Source of the DNA: Candidatus Heteroruminococcus faecigallinarum
Lineage (GTDB): Bacteria; Bacillota; Clostridia; Oscillospirales; Ruminococcaceae
Direction: 5' to 3'
NCBI GenBank assembly: GCA_904387055.1
Contig: CAJFKV010000008.1
Location: 1-58,806, forward strand
DNA length: 58,806 nt
This document shows positions 49,567 to 58,065 of the stretch, in pieces; the stretch's first letter is position 1; each line of letters starts with the position of its first letter. The notes under the pieces are model-generated. The model searched no databases and was not told the origin of the DNA. It saw only the letters and a program-made list of their open reading frames with translations. A program made the translations under genes and the position numbers.

Positions 49567-49575
49567 CTAGTTCAT
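49567..49575 (-). other. Two-codon mini-ORF (ATG-AAC-TAG) with a strong ribosome site
   Basis: On the minus strand GGAGGTGGTTCCA precedes ATG-AAC-TAG, 55 bases before the secreted-protein gene. Start-stop minigenes of this kind can sequester ribosomes or peptidyl-tRNA. It could also be the relic of a longer reading frame. Confidence 0.45.
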
Positions 49576-49601
49576 TGGAACCACCTCCTAATTTTGTAAG
49601 T

Positions 49602-49630
49602 AGTATACCATTCCAGGAATCCTCTGTAAA
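49602..49630 (-). promoter_or_regulatory. Promoter of the secreted-protein cassette
   Basis: Minus strand: TTTACA, 17-base spacer, TATACT, with the mini-ORF ribosome site about 15 bases downstream. The stretch 49631-49820 has no gene signal. Confidence 0.82.
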
Positions 49631-49820
49631 TTCGACAGTTGCCCAAAGAAAGCGAAGGGGTATTATAAATTATATATAAATAATTTCACTTTTTCCAGAA
49701 AAAACTATACGATTGCACAAATGTGCAGGGGCGGAAAGGGGCGGATGGGAAAGGGGAAAACGCTCCCGGCGGACCCCCGCCGCCCCCAAAATGGGATTTC
49801 CTTTGAACAGGCCGTAAACA

Positions 49821-49856
49821 ATCCCCCGCAAAACTTGAACCAGCGGGGGTTTTTTG
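49821..49856 (+). terminator. Terminator-like hairpin overlapping the next promoter
   Basis: CCCCCGC and GCGGGGG around a 13-base loop, then TTTTTT. No + strand gene is seen upstream, so it may be a relic or may end antisense transcription. Confidence 0.6.
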
Positions 49857-49863
49857 GTACAAT
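49835..49863 (+). promoter_or_regulatory. Promoter of the CNNM-proBA operon
   Basis: TTGAAC, 17-base spacer, TACAAT. The -35 and spacer lie in the hairpin above. Confidence 0.65.
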
Positions 49864-49938
49864 GAAGGGTAAATGGAGCGGGGCGGCCGCCCCGCCCATA
49901 GGCAAAACGAATGAATGACGAAGATGGAGTGATTGTGT

Positions 49939-51264
49939 TTGGAAACTGGGGACTGGTCAGCCTTCCTATGGATGGTGATTTTATTGGGGTTGTCGGCCTT
50001 TTTTTCGGCCAGCGAAACCGCTTATTCCACCGCCAACCACCTGCGGCTGCGGAGCCTGGCGGAGGAAGGAAACCAAAAAGCAGCCCTGGCGCTGAAAATC
50101 GCCGAGAATTTTGACAAGACCCTCACCACCGTGCTGGTGGGAAACAACATCGTCAACCTGAGCCTCTCCTCCCTGGCCACCCTGGTGGCCACCAAGCTGC
50201 TGGGGGACGGGGGCGCCGCTCTGGCCACCGGGGTGATTACGCTGCTGGTCCTCACCTTTGGGGAGATCCTTCCCAAGGGGCTGGCCAAGGACAATGCCGT
50301 TGCCCTGGCGGTGGCGGTTGCCAAGCCTATGCGAGCGCTGATGATTGTCCTCACCCCCATTACCTGGTTCTTCCGGAAGCTGAAGAATCTGGCCTCCCGC
50401 GTCCAGCGGGACGGCGAGCCCTCCATGACCGAGGAAGAGCTGAAGTATATGGTGGAGACCATCGAGGAGGAAGGGGTGCTGGAGCAGGAGGAAAGCGACC
50501 TGGTCCAGTCGGCCCTGGAGTTTGACGACATCACCGCCGAGGAGATCCTGACCCCCCGGGTGGATATGGTGGCGCTGGACATCAACGACCCGCCGGAGGA
50601 GAACCTGAAGATCGCCCTGGACTGCCACTATTCCCGGCTGCCGGTTTACGACGACAGCACCGACGACATCATCGGCGTGGTCCACAAGATGGATCTGCTG
50701 GAAAACCGGGTGGAGAAGAAGGGCAAGACCCTGCGGGAGATGATGACCCCCTGCCTCTTTGTCCACCGCACCATGAAGATGCCCAGCCTGCTGGCCAAGT
50801 TCCAGCGGAGCAAGAGCCATCTGGCCATCGTGACCGACGATTACGGCGGCACCCTGGGGGTGGTTACCCTGGAGGATGTGATGGAGCAGCTGGTGGGGGA
50901 TATCTGGGACGAAAGCGACGAGGTGGTCCACGACTTTGTGCGGACCGGGGACGGGGAATATGCCATCAGCGCCGACCTGTCCATCAGCGATTTCTTTGAA
51001 AAGATCGGGTATGAGCCCAAGGGCTTTGACAGCGATTTCAACACCATGGGGGGCTGGGCCCTGGAGATGCTGGGCCGGATTCCTCAGGAGGGGGACAGCT
51101 ACCAGTACGACCGGTTTACCGTGACGGTGGGCAAGGTGGAGGACCAGCGGATTTTGAATCTGGTGGTCCGCCTGGCGCCCGAAGCACCCCCCGAGTCGAA
51201 GGAAAAAAGCAGCCGGAAGGAGCGGGCCTCTCAGCCAGGCGGCCAGAAAGCAGGTCAGGAATGA
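49939..51264 (+). CDS. CNNM-CBS transmembrane protein (CorC/HlyC-like, metal efflux type)
   Basis: 441 residues. An N-terminal CNNM domain of three to four helices (FLWMVILLGLSAFFSASETAYS through FGEILPKGLAKDNAVALA), a CBS pair (ILTPRVDMVALDINDP to VVHKMDLL and MMTPCLFVHRTMKMP to TLEDVMEQLVGDIWDE) and a C-terminal CorC_HlyC domain (SADLSISDFFEKIGYE). Family members export Mg2+ or Co2+. Start is TTG (49939, GGAG 9 bases upstream) or TTG at 49933. Stop overlaps proB (ATGA). Confidence 0.92.
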   Translation: METGDWSAFLWMVILLGLSAFFSASETAYSTANHLRLRSLAEEGNQKAALALKIAENFDKTLTTVLVGNNIVNLSLSSLATLVATKLLGDGGAALATGVITLLVLTFGEILPKGLAKDNAVALAVAVAKPMRALMIVLTPITWFFRKLKNLASRVQRDGEPSMTEEELKYMVETIEEEGVLEQEESDLVQSALEFDDITAEEILTPRVDMVALDINDPPEENLKIALDCHYSRLPVYDDSTDDIIGVVHKMDLLENRVEKKGKTLREMMTPCLFVHRTMKMPSLLAKFQRSKSHLAIVTDDYGGTLGVVTLEDVMEQLVGDIWDESDEVVHDFVRTGDGEYAISADLSISDFFEKIGYEPKGFDSDFNTMGGWALEMLGRIPQEGDSYQYDRFTVTVGKVEDQRILNLVVRLAPEAPPESKEKSSRKERASQPGGQKAGQE

Positions 51265-52049
51265 ACGAGTTTCAACAGGCAAAGCGTATTGTGGTGAAGG
51301 TGGGTTCCTCCACCCTCACCTATCCCACCGGCGGGATGAACCTGCGCCGGATTGAGGAGCTGTCCAAGGTGATCTCCGATCTGAAGAACCAGGGACGGCA
51401 GGTGGTGCTGGTTTCGTCGGGAGCCATCGCCGCCGGCATGGGGCAGCTGGGTTTTGCCCAGCGCCCCACCGACATCGCTTCCAAGCAGGCGGCGGCCTCG
51501 GTGGGGCAGTGCTCCCTGATGTATCTCTATGACAAATTTTTCTCCGAGTATGGTCATACCGTTTCCCAGGTGCTGCTTACCGGGGACGCGGTGGAGCACG
51601 AGGAGCGGCGGCAGAACGTCCACAACACCTTCCAGCGGCTGTTGGAGCTGGGGGTCGTCCCCATCGTCAACGAGAACGACACGGTGGCGGTGGACGAGAT
51701 CCGCTTTGGAGATAACGACAACCTGTCGGCCACGGTGGCCCTCCTGGTGGAGGCGGACGCGCTGGTGCTGGTGAGCGATATTGACGGCCTGTACACCGGC
51801 AACCCCCGGGAGGACCCGGATGCCCGCCTGATTCCCCGGGTGGAGGAGATTACCGACAGCCTGATGGAGATTGCCGGCGGCAGCGGGAGCAACCGGGGCA
51901 CCGGGGGCATGGCCACCAAGCTGGCCGCCGCCCGGAAGGTGACCCAGGCCGGCATCGCGATGGCCATCGTCAATGGAGCAAACCTTTCCAACCTGAGCCG
52001 CCTCTTTGACGGAGAGACGGTGGGTACCTATTTTGTTGCCAGAAAGTGA
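51261..52049 (+). CDS. proB: Glutamate 5-kinase, short form without PUA domain
   Basis: 262 residues. First step of proline synthesis: glutamate + ATP to glutamyl-5-phosphate. Amino-acid kinase fold with RIVVKVGSSTLTYPTGG, SSGAIAAGMGQLG, NENDTVAVDEIRFGDND and GTGGMATKLAAA. The C-terminal PUA domain of E. coli ProB (367 residues) is absent, as in a number of Firmicutes. Coupled to the preceding gene and followed by proA after 11 bases. Confidence 0.96.
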   Translation: MNEFQQAKRIVVKVGSSTLTYPTGGMNLRRIEELSKVISDLKNQGRQVVLVSSGAIAAGMGQLGFAQRPTDIASKQAAASVGQCSLMYLYDKFFSEYGHTVSQVLLTGDAVEHEERRQNVHNTFQRLLELGVVPIVNENDTVAVDEIRFGDNDNLSATVALLVEADALVLVSDIDGLYTGNPREDPDARLIPRVEEITDSLMEIAGGSGSNRGTGGMATKLAAARKVTQAGIAMAIVNGANLSNLSRLFDGETVGTYFVARK

Positions 52050-52060
52050 GGGAAATGTGG

Positions 52061-53308
52061 ATGGACGGAATGAATGAACTGGGACGCCGTGCCAAGGAAG
52101 CGGCCCGCGCCTATGGCGGGACGGGTGAGGCGCAGAAGAACCGGATCCTGGCCGCCATTGCCGACGGGCTGGAGGCCGGCTGGGAAGCCATTGTGGAAGA
52201 GAACCGCCAGGACGTGGCGGCCGCCCGGGAGGCGGGGATCCGCCCATCCATGATCGACCGGCTCTCCCTGAGCCGGGAGCGGATTTACCAGATTGCCCAG
52301 GCTACCCGGGAGGTGGCCGCCCTGCCCGACCCGGTGGGGAAGGTGGACTTCGGCGTGACCCGGCCCAACGGCCTGCGGATCCGCCGGGTGCGGGTGCCGC
52401 TGGGGGCCATCGGCATCATCTACGAGGCGCGGCCCAATGTGACGGTGGATGCCGCTGCCCTCTGCCTCAAGAGCGGGAACGTGTGCCTGCTGCGGGGCGG
52501 CAAGGAGGCCATCCGGTCCAACAAGGCCCTGGTGCAGGTGATGCGCCGGGCCCTGGAGCAGGAGGGCGCCTGCCCCGACGCGGTGCAGCTGGTGGAGGAC
52601 ACCTCCCGCCAGTCGGCAAAGGAGATGATGGCCCTCAACCGGTACCTGGATGTGCTGATTCCCCGGGGCGGCCCCGGATTGATCCGCACGGTGGTGGAGA
52701 ATTCCTCCGTCCCGGTCATCCAGACCGGCGTGGGCAACTGCCACATCTATGTTGACAGTCCCTGCGACCTGGAGATGGCGGTGCGGATTGTGGACAACGC
52801 CAAGACCTCCCGGCCGTCGGTCTGCAACGCGGCCGAGACCCTGCTGGTCCACCGGGATGTGGCCGGGGAATTCCTGCCCATGGCGGCCCGAGCCCTCCAG
52901 AAGAGCCATACCCAGCTGCGGGGCTGTCCCCGCACCATGGAGATCCTGAAGGAGGCGGCGATCCCCGCCACCGAGGAGGATTATGCCACCGAATTTGAGG
53001 ACTACATCCTGGCCATCCGGGTGGTGGATAGCCTGGACGAGGCCCTGGAGCACATTGCGCGCTACTCGACCGGCCATTCGGAGGCCATCGTGACCGACAG
53101 CTACCCCAACAGCCGCCGGTTCCTGGAGGAGGTGGATGCGGCGGCTGTCTATGTCAACGCGTCTACCCGCTTTACCGACGGCGGGGAGTTCGGCTTTGGG
53201 GCGGAGATCGGCATCTCCACCCAGAAGCTCCACACCCGCGGCCCCATGGGCCTGCCGGAGCTGACCACCGTCAAGTATCAGATCGAGGGCAGCGGCCAGA
53301 TCCGCTGA
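52061..53308 (+). CDS. proA: Gamma-glutamyl phosphate reductase
   Basis: 415 residues. Reduces glutamyl-5-phosphate to glutamate-5-semialdehyde with NADPH. Aldehyde-dehydrogenase fold with GIIYEARPNVTVDAAALCLKSGN, LRGGKEA, PSVCNAAETLLVH holding the catalytic Cys, and EFGFGAEIGISTQKLH. The ATG at 52061 has GAGGG 7 bases upstream; an upstream GTG frame is less likely. Forms the proBA pair. Confidence 0.97.
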   Translation: MDGMNELGRRAKEAARAYGGTGEAQKNRILAAIADGLEAGWEAIVEENRQDVAAAREAGIRPSMIDRLSLSRERIYQIAQATREVAALPDPVGKVDFGVTRPNGLRIRRVRVPLGAIGIIYEARPNVTVDAAALCLKSGNVCLLRGGKEAIRSNKALVQVMRRALEQEGACPDAVQLVEDTSRQSAKEMMALNRYLDVLIPRGGPGLIRTVVENSSVPVIQTGVGNCHIYVDSPCDLEMAVRIVDNAKTSRPSVCNAAETLLVHRDVAGEFLPMAARALQKSHTQLRGCPRTMEILKEAAIPATEEDYATEFEDYILAIRVVDSLDEALEHIARYSTGHSEAIVTDSYPNSRRFLEEVDAAAVYVNASTRFTDGGEFGFGAEIGISTQKLHTRGPMGLPELTTVKYQIEGSGQIR

Positions 53309-53338
53309 TCCCCCGGTCCCTGTTCAAAGGAGATAAGG

Positions 53339-54304
53339 TTGCTTATGGAACACACGATCGATCGAAACAAACGGCGCCGGGCAGCCGCGCCCATTGGCGG
53401 GCTGTTCATCCTGCTGGCGGTGATCGGGCTGATTACCGTGCTGGTGCTCTGTGTCCGTCTGACGATGCAGGTTATCGACAACACCGACGACAAGGAGGCC
53501 TTTGAGGAGCAGATCCTTCCCGTCCTCATCTTTGACCCGGTGCCTTTTGAAGATCCCACCGACCTGGATAATCTGGTGCTGCTCCGGTCGTCCCTCTGGT
53601 CGGTGCTGCTGGGAGACAAGCGGGGGAGCTTCCAGTACGACGAGAACAATTCCCTGCGGGTGCCCGCCTCCGATGTGGATGTGGCGGCGGCCAGCCTCTT
53701 CGGCCCCGATGTAAAGCTGGAGCATCAAACCTTCGGCAACTATGAGGTCAGCTACATCTACGACGAGGACGCCAATATGTATCTGGTGCCGGTAACCGGC
53801 CTGACCAATGTGTATACCCCCCGGGTGGAGACCATTACCCGCATCTCCTCCGACGTGCTGGAGCTGACGGTGGGGTACATTCCTCCGGACACGGTGTGGA
53901 GCGCCGACCAGCAGGAGGTAACCATGACCACCCCGGAGCAGGAGCGGCTGGCTGCCGAGCACGGGGAGGACGGCGTCCGGGCGGATAAGTACATGATTTA
54001 TGAGATGACCAAGCAGAAAAACGGCGGCTACTACATCTCGGCCATCCGGGATGTGGAGGGCGCGGGCCTGAACGCGGGCATCAGCGTCGTCCAGCCGGAG
54101 AGCTCCCTGGGGGAGAGCGAGCCTGCCATGAGCGTTATCCCCTCCCAGGAGGCCAGCAGCGGAGAAGAGGCCTCCCTGGAAGAGACCAGCGAAGAAGACG
54201 GTTCCTCCGATGAGGAGGCCGGCGAGTCGGACGGTTCTTCCGATGAAGAGGGGAGCAGCGAGCCGGACGGCTCCTCCGACGAGGAAGGTGATGAGAATGC
54301 CTAA
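53339..54304 (+). CDS. Single-pass membrane protein with acidic Ser/Glu tail
   Basis: 321 residues. Basic cytoplasmic start (RNKRRRAAAP), one transmembrane helix (about residues 19-42), an extracellular domain of about 200 residues, and a repetitive Asp/Ser/Glu tail of SDEEAGESDGSSDEE type. No family recognised. TTG at 53339 is 6 bases after AAAGGAG; the ATG at 53345 is the alternative. It follows proA by 30 bases and overlaps the acylphosphatase gene. Confidence 0.8.
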   Translation: MLMEHTIDRNKRRRAAAPIGGLFILLAVIGLITVLVLCVRLTMQVIDNTDDKEAFEEQILPVLIFDPVPFEDPTDLDNLVLLRSSLWSVLLGDKRGSFQYDENNSLRVPASDVDVAAASLFGPDVKLEHQTFGNYEVSYIYDEDANMYLVPVTGLTNVYTPRVETITRISSDVLELTVGYIPPDTVWSADQQEVTMTTPEQERLAAEHGEDGVRADKYMIYEMTKQKNGGYYISAIRDVEGAGLNAGISVVQPESSLGESEPAMSVIPSQEASSGEEASLEETSEEDGSSDEEAGESDGSSDEEGSSEPDGSSDEEGDENA

Positions 54305-54593
54305 CCCTCCCAGCGGCCCCCTAGTGCGGTACGATCTGCTGATCCAGGGACGGGTTCAGGGAGTGGGCTTCCGGTGGTTTGCCAGCCGGAAGGCCCGCCA
54401 GCTGGGGATTACCGGCTGGATCCGGAACCTGGAGGACGGATCGGTGGAGATGGAGGTCCAGGGGGAACCGGAGAGAGTGGAGCGGCTGTTGGTCCTTCTG
54501 CAGGAAGGAAACGGCTTTTCCCAGGTGGACCGGATCTGCAAGGGGAGCCTTTCCCCGGTACCCGAGAGGGAGTTTGTGGTCCTGTCCTTTTAA
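54297..54593 (+). CDS. Acylphosphatase
   Basis: 98 residues. Hydrolyses carboxyl-phosphate bonds. Both catalytic residues are visible: Arg in GRVQGVGFRWF (R26) and Asn in GWIRNLEDGSVE (N44). ATG at 54297 with GAGGAAGG about 9 bases upstream; it begins inside the last codons of the preceding gene. Given the proBA context it might act on leaked glutamyl phosphate, but that is speculative. Confidence 0.95.
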   Translation: MPNPPSGPLVRYDLLIQGRVQGVGFRWFASRKARQLGITGWIRNLEDGSVEMEVQGEPERVERLLVLLQEGNGFSQVDRICKGSLSPVPEREFVVLSF

Positions 54594-54621
54594 CCCAAAA
54601 CATCCCCCGGCCCGCTGCCGG

Positions 54622-54669
54622 GGAACAAAACAGGAGGCTTCGCCCCACGGGCGAAGCCTCCTGTTTTGT
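54622..54669. terminator. Bidirectional terminator
   Basis: ACAAAACAGGAGGCTTCGCCC with its exact complement around a CAC loop (about 21 bp); A-run on one side, T-run on the other. It separates the convergent acylphosphatase and minus-strand genes. Confidence 0.93.
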
Positions 54670-54688
54670 GTTTTGCGGGAAGGGGGAG

Positions 54689-55021
54689 TCAGACCGTCTC
54701 CCCCGGGGCCAGGATGGCGCAGACCACCACTGTGCCGTCGGCCTTGGAGCTCACCAACACCCCCCGGCCGTCGGGAAGCCGCCAGGTGTTGTTCTGCCCC
54801 GAGGATTTTGATTCGTCCGGTTCTCCCCAAACCGTTTTCAGCTGGTCCAGCTGGTAGCCGGAGAGAAGGGCGTTCAGATCCCCCTCGTCCATCTGGAGGG
54901 CGGTGTCCAGGGCGGGGAGGTTGTCGGTGCTTTTGCGGTGATGGTACCCCCAGAACCAGGCCGCTGCCCCCACCACCAGGAGAAGGATCAGCAGCAGGGG
55001 AATCCAGACCTTCTTTTTCAT
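54689..55021 (-). CDS. Membrane-anchored small protein with an SmpA/BamE-like motif
   Basis: 110 residues. Starts MKKKVWIPLLLILLLVVGAA, one N-terminal membrane helix, then a small extracellular domain with LLSGYQLDQLKTVWGEPDES, the pattern of SmpA/OmlA and BLIP-like folds. No Cys lipobox. AAAGGAGGAC before the ATG. It follows the MalY/PatB gene by 30 bases on the same strand. Confidence 0.75.
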   Translation of the reverse strand: MKKKVWIPLLLILLLVVGAAAWFWGYHHRKSTDNLPALDTALQMDEGDLNALLSGYQLDQLKTVWGEPDESKSSGQNNTWRLPDGRGVLVSSKADGTVVVCAILAPGETV

Positions 55022-55051
55022 GGGCGTCCTCCTTTCGCAGGCGGGAAGGGG

Positions 55052-56239
55052 CTAGGGCTTCAGGGCCTTCACCAGCCGGTCCACCGCCTCGGCCACATTC
55101 TTCCGGGGGGTGGCCAGGTTGAGGCGGATGTGGGTGTCGCCGGTGTCGGGGCGGAACCAGTCGCCATAATCCACCGCCAGGCGGCATTTCCCCTGCACAG
55201 TGTCCCGCAGCTGGTCGTTGGACAGATAGGCGCCCAGGTCCACCCACAGGAGGTAGGTGGCCTCCAGGGGGGTGACCACCGCCTTGGGAAGATCCCGGGC
55301 CAGGGTCTCGGTTACATACCGAGCGTTGCCCCGGATGATCTCCAGCACCTCGTCCAGCCACTGCTGGCCGTGGCGGTAGGCGGCCTCCACCGCCGTATTG
55401 CCGAAGGCATTGCCCCGGCGGACGCGGATCCGGTTGATGTAGGCGTCGAACTCCTTCCGGTAGTCCTCGTTGGGAAGGATGACAAAGGCGTTCTGGCAGC
55501 CGGCCAGGTTGAAGGTCTTGGAGGCGGAGGTGACGGTCATCAGCATGTCGTCGTAGCCGCCCAGGGTGGCGGTAGGGATGTGGGGCCGGTCCCCCAGGAT
55601 GATGTCGTGATGGATCTCGTCGCTGATGACGAACACATGGTGCCGCCGGCAGATCTCCATAAGGCGGGACAGCTCCTCCCGGGTCCAGACCCGGCCGCAG
55701 GGGTTGTGAGGGGAGCAGAGGATGAAGAGCTTGACCCCGTTGTCCACAATCTTCTGTTCAAAATCCGCAAAGTCGATGGTGTAGTAGCCGTGCTCGTCGG
55801 GGACCAGGTCGCTCCACACCAGCTTGCGCCCCAGGTCGTTTACCGCGTTCATGAAGGGGTAATAGGAGGGGGTGAGGATGATGCAGGCATCTTCCGGCTG
55901 GGTGCGGAGGGTGACCATCCAGTAGATGGCCGCCACTACCCCGGGGGCAAAGCGAATCCAGGAGCGGTCCACCGTATATCCGTGGTGGGACTGCTCCCAC
56001 TGGATGAAGGCGTCGTAATAGCTGTCCGGCGTGAGGGCGTACCCATAAATGCCGAAATCCGCCATCCGGTGGAGGGCCTCGTGCACCGCGTCGGGGGCGC
56101 GGAAGTCCATATCGGCCACCCAGAGGGGAAGCAGGCCCTCCTCTCCAAACCGGGCTTTGACGCCGTCCCACTTTTCACTGTTCGTCCCCAGGCGCTGGGG
56201 AGCGTAGTTCTTTTCCAGATCCAGCAACGGAATAACCAC
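55052..56239 (-). CDS. MalY/PatB-type aminotransferase, cystathionine beta-lyase family
   Basis: 395 residues, PLP fold type I. WVADMDFRAPDAV is the MalY/PatB marker; the PLP lysine is in VTSASKTFNLAGCQNAF, with LCSPHNPCGRVW, ISDEIHHDIIL and HIRLNLATP. Cleaves cystathionine to homocysteine, pyruvate and ammonia; MalY also binds the MalT regulator in E. coli. GTG start at 56239 with only a weak site. The extended -10 at 56295-56303 lies upstream. Confidence 0.93.
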   Translation of the reverse strand: MVIPLLDLEKNYAPQRLGTNSEKWDGVKARFGEEGLLPLWVADMDFRAPDAVHEALHRMADFGIYGYALTPDSYYDAFIQWEQSHHGYTVDRSWIRFAPGVVAAIYWMVTLRTQPEDACIILTPSYYPFMNAVNDLGRKLVWSDLVPDEHGYYTIDFADFEQKIVDNGVKLFILCSPHNPCGRVWTREELSRLMEICRRHHVFVISDEIHHDIILGDRPHIPTATLGGYDDMLMTVTSASKTFNLAGCQNAFVILPNEDYRKEFDAYINRIRVRRGNAFGNTAVEAAYRHGQQWLDEVLEIIRGNARYVTETLARDLPKAVVTPLEATYLLWVDLGAYLSNDQLRDTVQGKCRLAVDYGDWFRPDTGDTHIRLNLATPRKNVAEAVDRLVKALKP

Positions 56240-56294
56240 CTTTTTCAGTAAATTCGCGCTCCCATTGAGGAGGGAGGGCGGTCAGGCTGTCTCT

Positions 56295-56303
56295 ATTGTA
56301 GCA
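56295..56303 (-). promoter_or_regulatory. Extended -10 of the MalY/PatB gene
   Basis: Minus strand TGCTACAAT, about 60 bases before the GTG start. No good -35. Confidence 0.5.
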
Positions 56304-56351
56304 CAGATGGGAAGAAAAGCCCACACCCAAGAAGGGAAAATCGCTGCCCGG

Positions 56352-56864
56352 CTACAAGGGAAAATCCGCCGGGTACCGGTCGTCTATCAGGAAATAGGGA
56401 TGGCCGTACTGCCGGCACATCGCCAGGCTATGGGCATTTTCCTGCTCCAGCAGCTCCTTGGTGCAGGAGGTATCGTCCAGCCGGTGCTCGGCAATGTTGG
56501 CGTAGGCCAGGATGTCGTCGAAATGTTCCCGGATGTACCGGCGGGTCATGACAAGGCAGTGGTACTGGATGTGGGGCAGGTACCGGCTGTCGAAGGATTC
56601 CTTCCAGTCAAAGGGGATGTAGCAGCCCTCCACCACCAGGGACTGGCGGTTCTCGATGGCTGTCTTGATGATCTCCCGGACGATGGGCCACAGGTACGCC
56701 TCCAGTTCCCGGTCGTCTTCCGGGGTCAGGGAGGTGTTCCCGCTGCGGATCAGCCCCATCTTCAGCAGGTCGATGGAGAGATAGGGCAGCCGGCCGCGTT
56801 CCAGAAGCCGCTGCGCCAGGGCGGTTTTTCCCGTATGGGAAGCGCCTCCAATGAGGATAATCAA
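56352..56864 (-). CDS. P-loop kinase-like protein
   Basis: 170 residues. Walker A GGASHTGKT at residues 6-14, LSIDLLKMGLIRSG, then an LID-like basic segment (TRRYIREHFDDI) and YFLIDDRYP near the end, in the style of small-molecule or 2-phosphoglycerate-type kinases and zeta-toxin-like folds. Substrate unknown. TTG start at 56864 with AGGAGG 7 bases upstream. Likely in one operon with the SnoaL-like and phosphatase genes upstream of it. Confidence 0.78.
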   Translation of the reverse strand: MIILIGGASHTGKTALAQRLLERGRLPYLSIDLLKMGLIRSGNTSLTPEDDRELEAYLWPIVREIIKTAIENRQSLVVEGCYIPFDWKESFDSRYLPHIQYHCLVMTRRYIREHFDDILAYANIAEHRLDDTSCTKELLEQENAHSLAMCRQYGHPYFLIDDRYPADFPL

Positions 56865-56879
56865 AATGCCGCCTCCTTT

Positions 56880-57320
56880 TTATGGATGGGGTTCCTGGGG
56901 ATCGGGTCGATGGAGGGGGCCGATCAGCCCTGCGTCCCACAGCGTTTCAAAGGTGTTGACCGCCCCGCTGTGTTCCACCAGCTTCCCCTCCACAACCCGG
57001 TCCACGTTGATCCCGGAGAAGGAGAGGCGGCGGCCGCTGGGCTGGATGCCCAGCCACTCCCCTTGGTGGGTCCCCTCCATGACGAACTGGGAGATCACAT
57101 AATCCCCGCAGGAAAACTGCCGGGTGATCCGCAGGCAGTAGTCCGGATAGGTGGCCTTGGTGGCGGCGATGTGGTCCGCCATCCCCTCGATCCCCACCGG
57201 AACCAGCTGCCCTTCCGCCCACAGGCAGCAGGCGGGGGAGACAAACTCCGCCAAACGGTGGAGCTGGTTTTGGGAGACGATTTCCTGATAGAAGAGGCGT
57301 ACGGTTTCGGCCGGGGTCAT
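56880..57320 (-). CDS. SnoaL-like (ester-cyclase type) protein
   Basis: 146 residues. An NTF2-like fold: VRLFYQEIVSQNQLHRLAEFV, the YPDYCLRITRQFSCGDYVISQFVMEGTHQG segment and FSGINVDRVVEGKLVEHSGAVNTF. SnoaL-type proteins isomerise or cyclise small metabolites, but the family is functionally broad. GGAGGGAAG before the ATG at 57320. 15 bases before the kinase-like gene. Confidence 0.85.
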   Translation of the reverse strand: MTPAETVRLFYQEIVSQNQLHRLAEFVSPACCLWAEGQLVPVGIEGMADHIAATKATYPDYCLRITRQFSCGDYVISQFVMEGTHQGEWLGIQPSGRRLSFSGINVDRVVEGKLVEHSGAVNTFETLWDAGLIGPLHRPDPQEPHP

Positions 57321-57371
57321 GGGCTTCCCTCCTGTCGATGGGCTGGCATAGAGCTGTCGATGGTCTGCGGC

Positions 57372-57830
57372 TTAGCGGCCTTCGGTCAGGGAAGCGAGCA
57401 GCCCCTGGCACCCCCGCAGAATCTCGTCGTAGGCCTGGTCAAAGTCCCCTGTGAACCAGGGGTCGGCGATGGAGGCCGAGTGGGGGGTATAGTCCAGCAG
57501 GAGATGGACCTTCCCCTGGGAATCGCCCCCAACGATCCGCAGGATATTTTGCCGGTTCTGCTGGTCCATCCCGATGATCAGGTCGAACCGGTCGTAGTCC
57601 TGGCGGGTCAGCCGGGTGGCCAGGTGGTTCCCCACGGGGATCCCTTCGGCCTGCAGCTTGCGGCGGGAGGGGGGATAGATGGGATTGCCGATCTCGTCGT
57701 CGCTGGTGGCGGCGGAATCGATGAAGAACTCCTCTTTCCGTCCCGCTTGGGAAACAAGGTGCTCCAGCAGATACTGGGCGGTGGGGCTGCGGCAGATGTT
57801 GCCGTGGCAGACGAATAAAATCTTGTGCAT
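57372..57830 (-). CDS. Low-molecular-weight protein-tyrosine phosphatase
   Basis: 152 residues. The P-loop CHGNICRSP holds nucleophile C8 and R14; the general-acid Asp is in DPWFTGDFDQAYDEI. GMDQQN and the N-terminal KILFVCHGN are family hallmarks. Dephosphorylates protein tyrosine, or arginine in the YwlE subclass. ATG at 57830 with GGAAGGGA upstream; a GTG three codons earlier is less likely. The 235-base stretch upstream (57831-58065) has no gene. Confidence 0.93.
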   Translation of the reverse strand: MHKILFVCHGNICRSPTAQYLLEHLVSQAGRKEEFFIDSAATSDDEIGNPIYPPSRRKLQAEGIPVGNHLATRLTRQDYDRFDLIIGMDQQNRQNILRIVGGDSQGKVHLLLDYTPHSASIADPWFTGDFDQAYDEILRGCQGLLASLTEGR

Positions 57831-58065
57831 GGCGTTCACGTCCCTTCCTGGATGGTCTTGTCCTGCTGATTATACCATAAAGAAACACACATTTGCACGG
57901 CCAATTTTTCCAGAAACGATTCGGGGCGGCAGCACTCCTTGCTGTCGCCCCTTGATTGCCTACCAGCAAAGGCGGGAGAAGGCTGTCAACAGCGGTGCAT
58001 ATGCGTGCGCCGTTCATCTTGACTGTTGACTGGCTCGGCTGGCTTTGCCATTTGAGTATAATTGC

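Noticed and set aside
49721-49918. 65-residue + strand frame before the CNNM gene
   Set aside because: Spans a terminator-like hairpin and promoter; no ribosome site.
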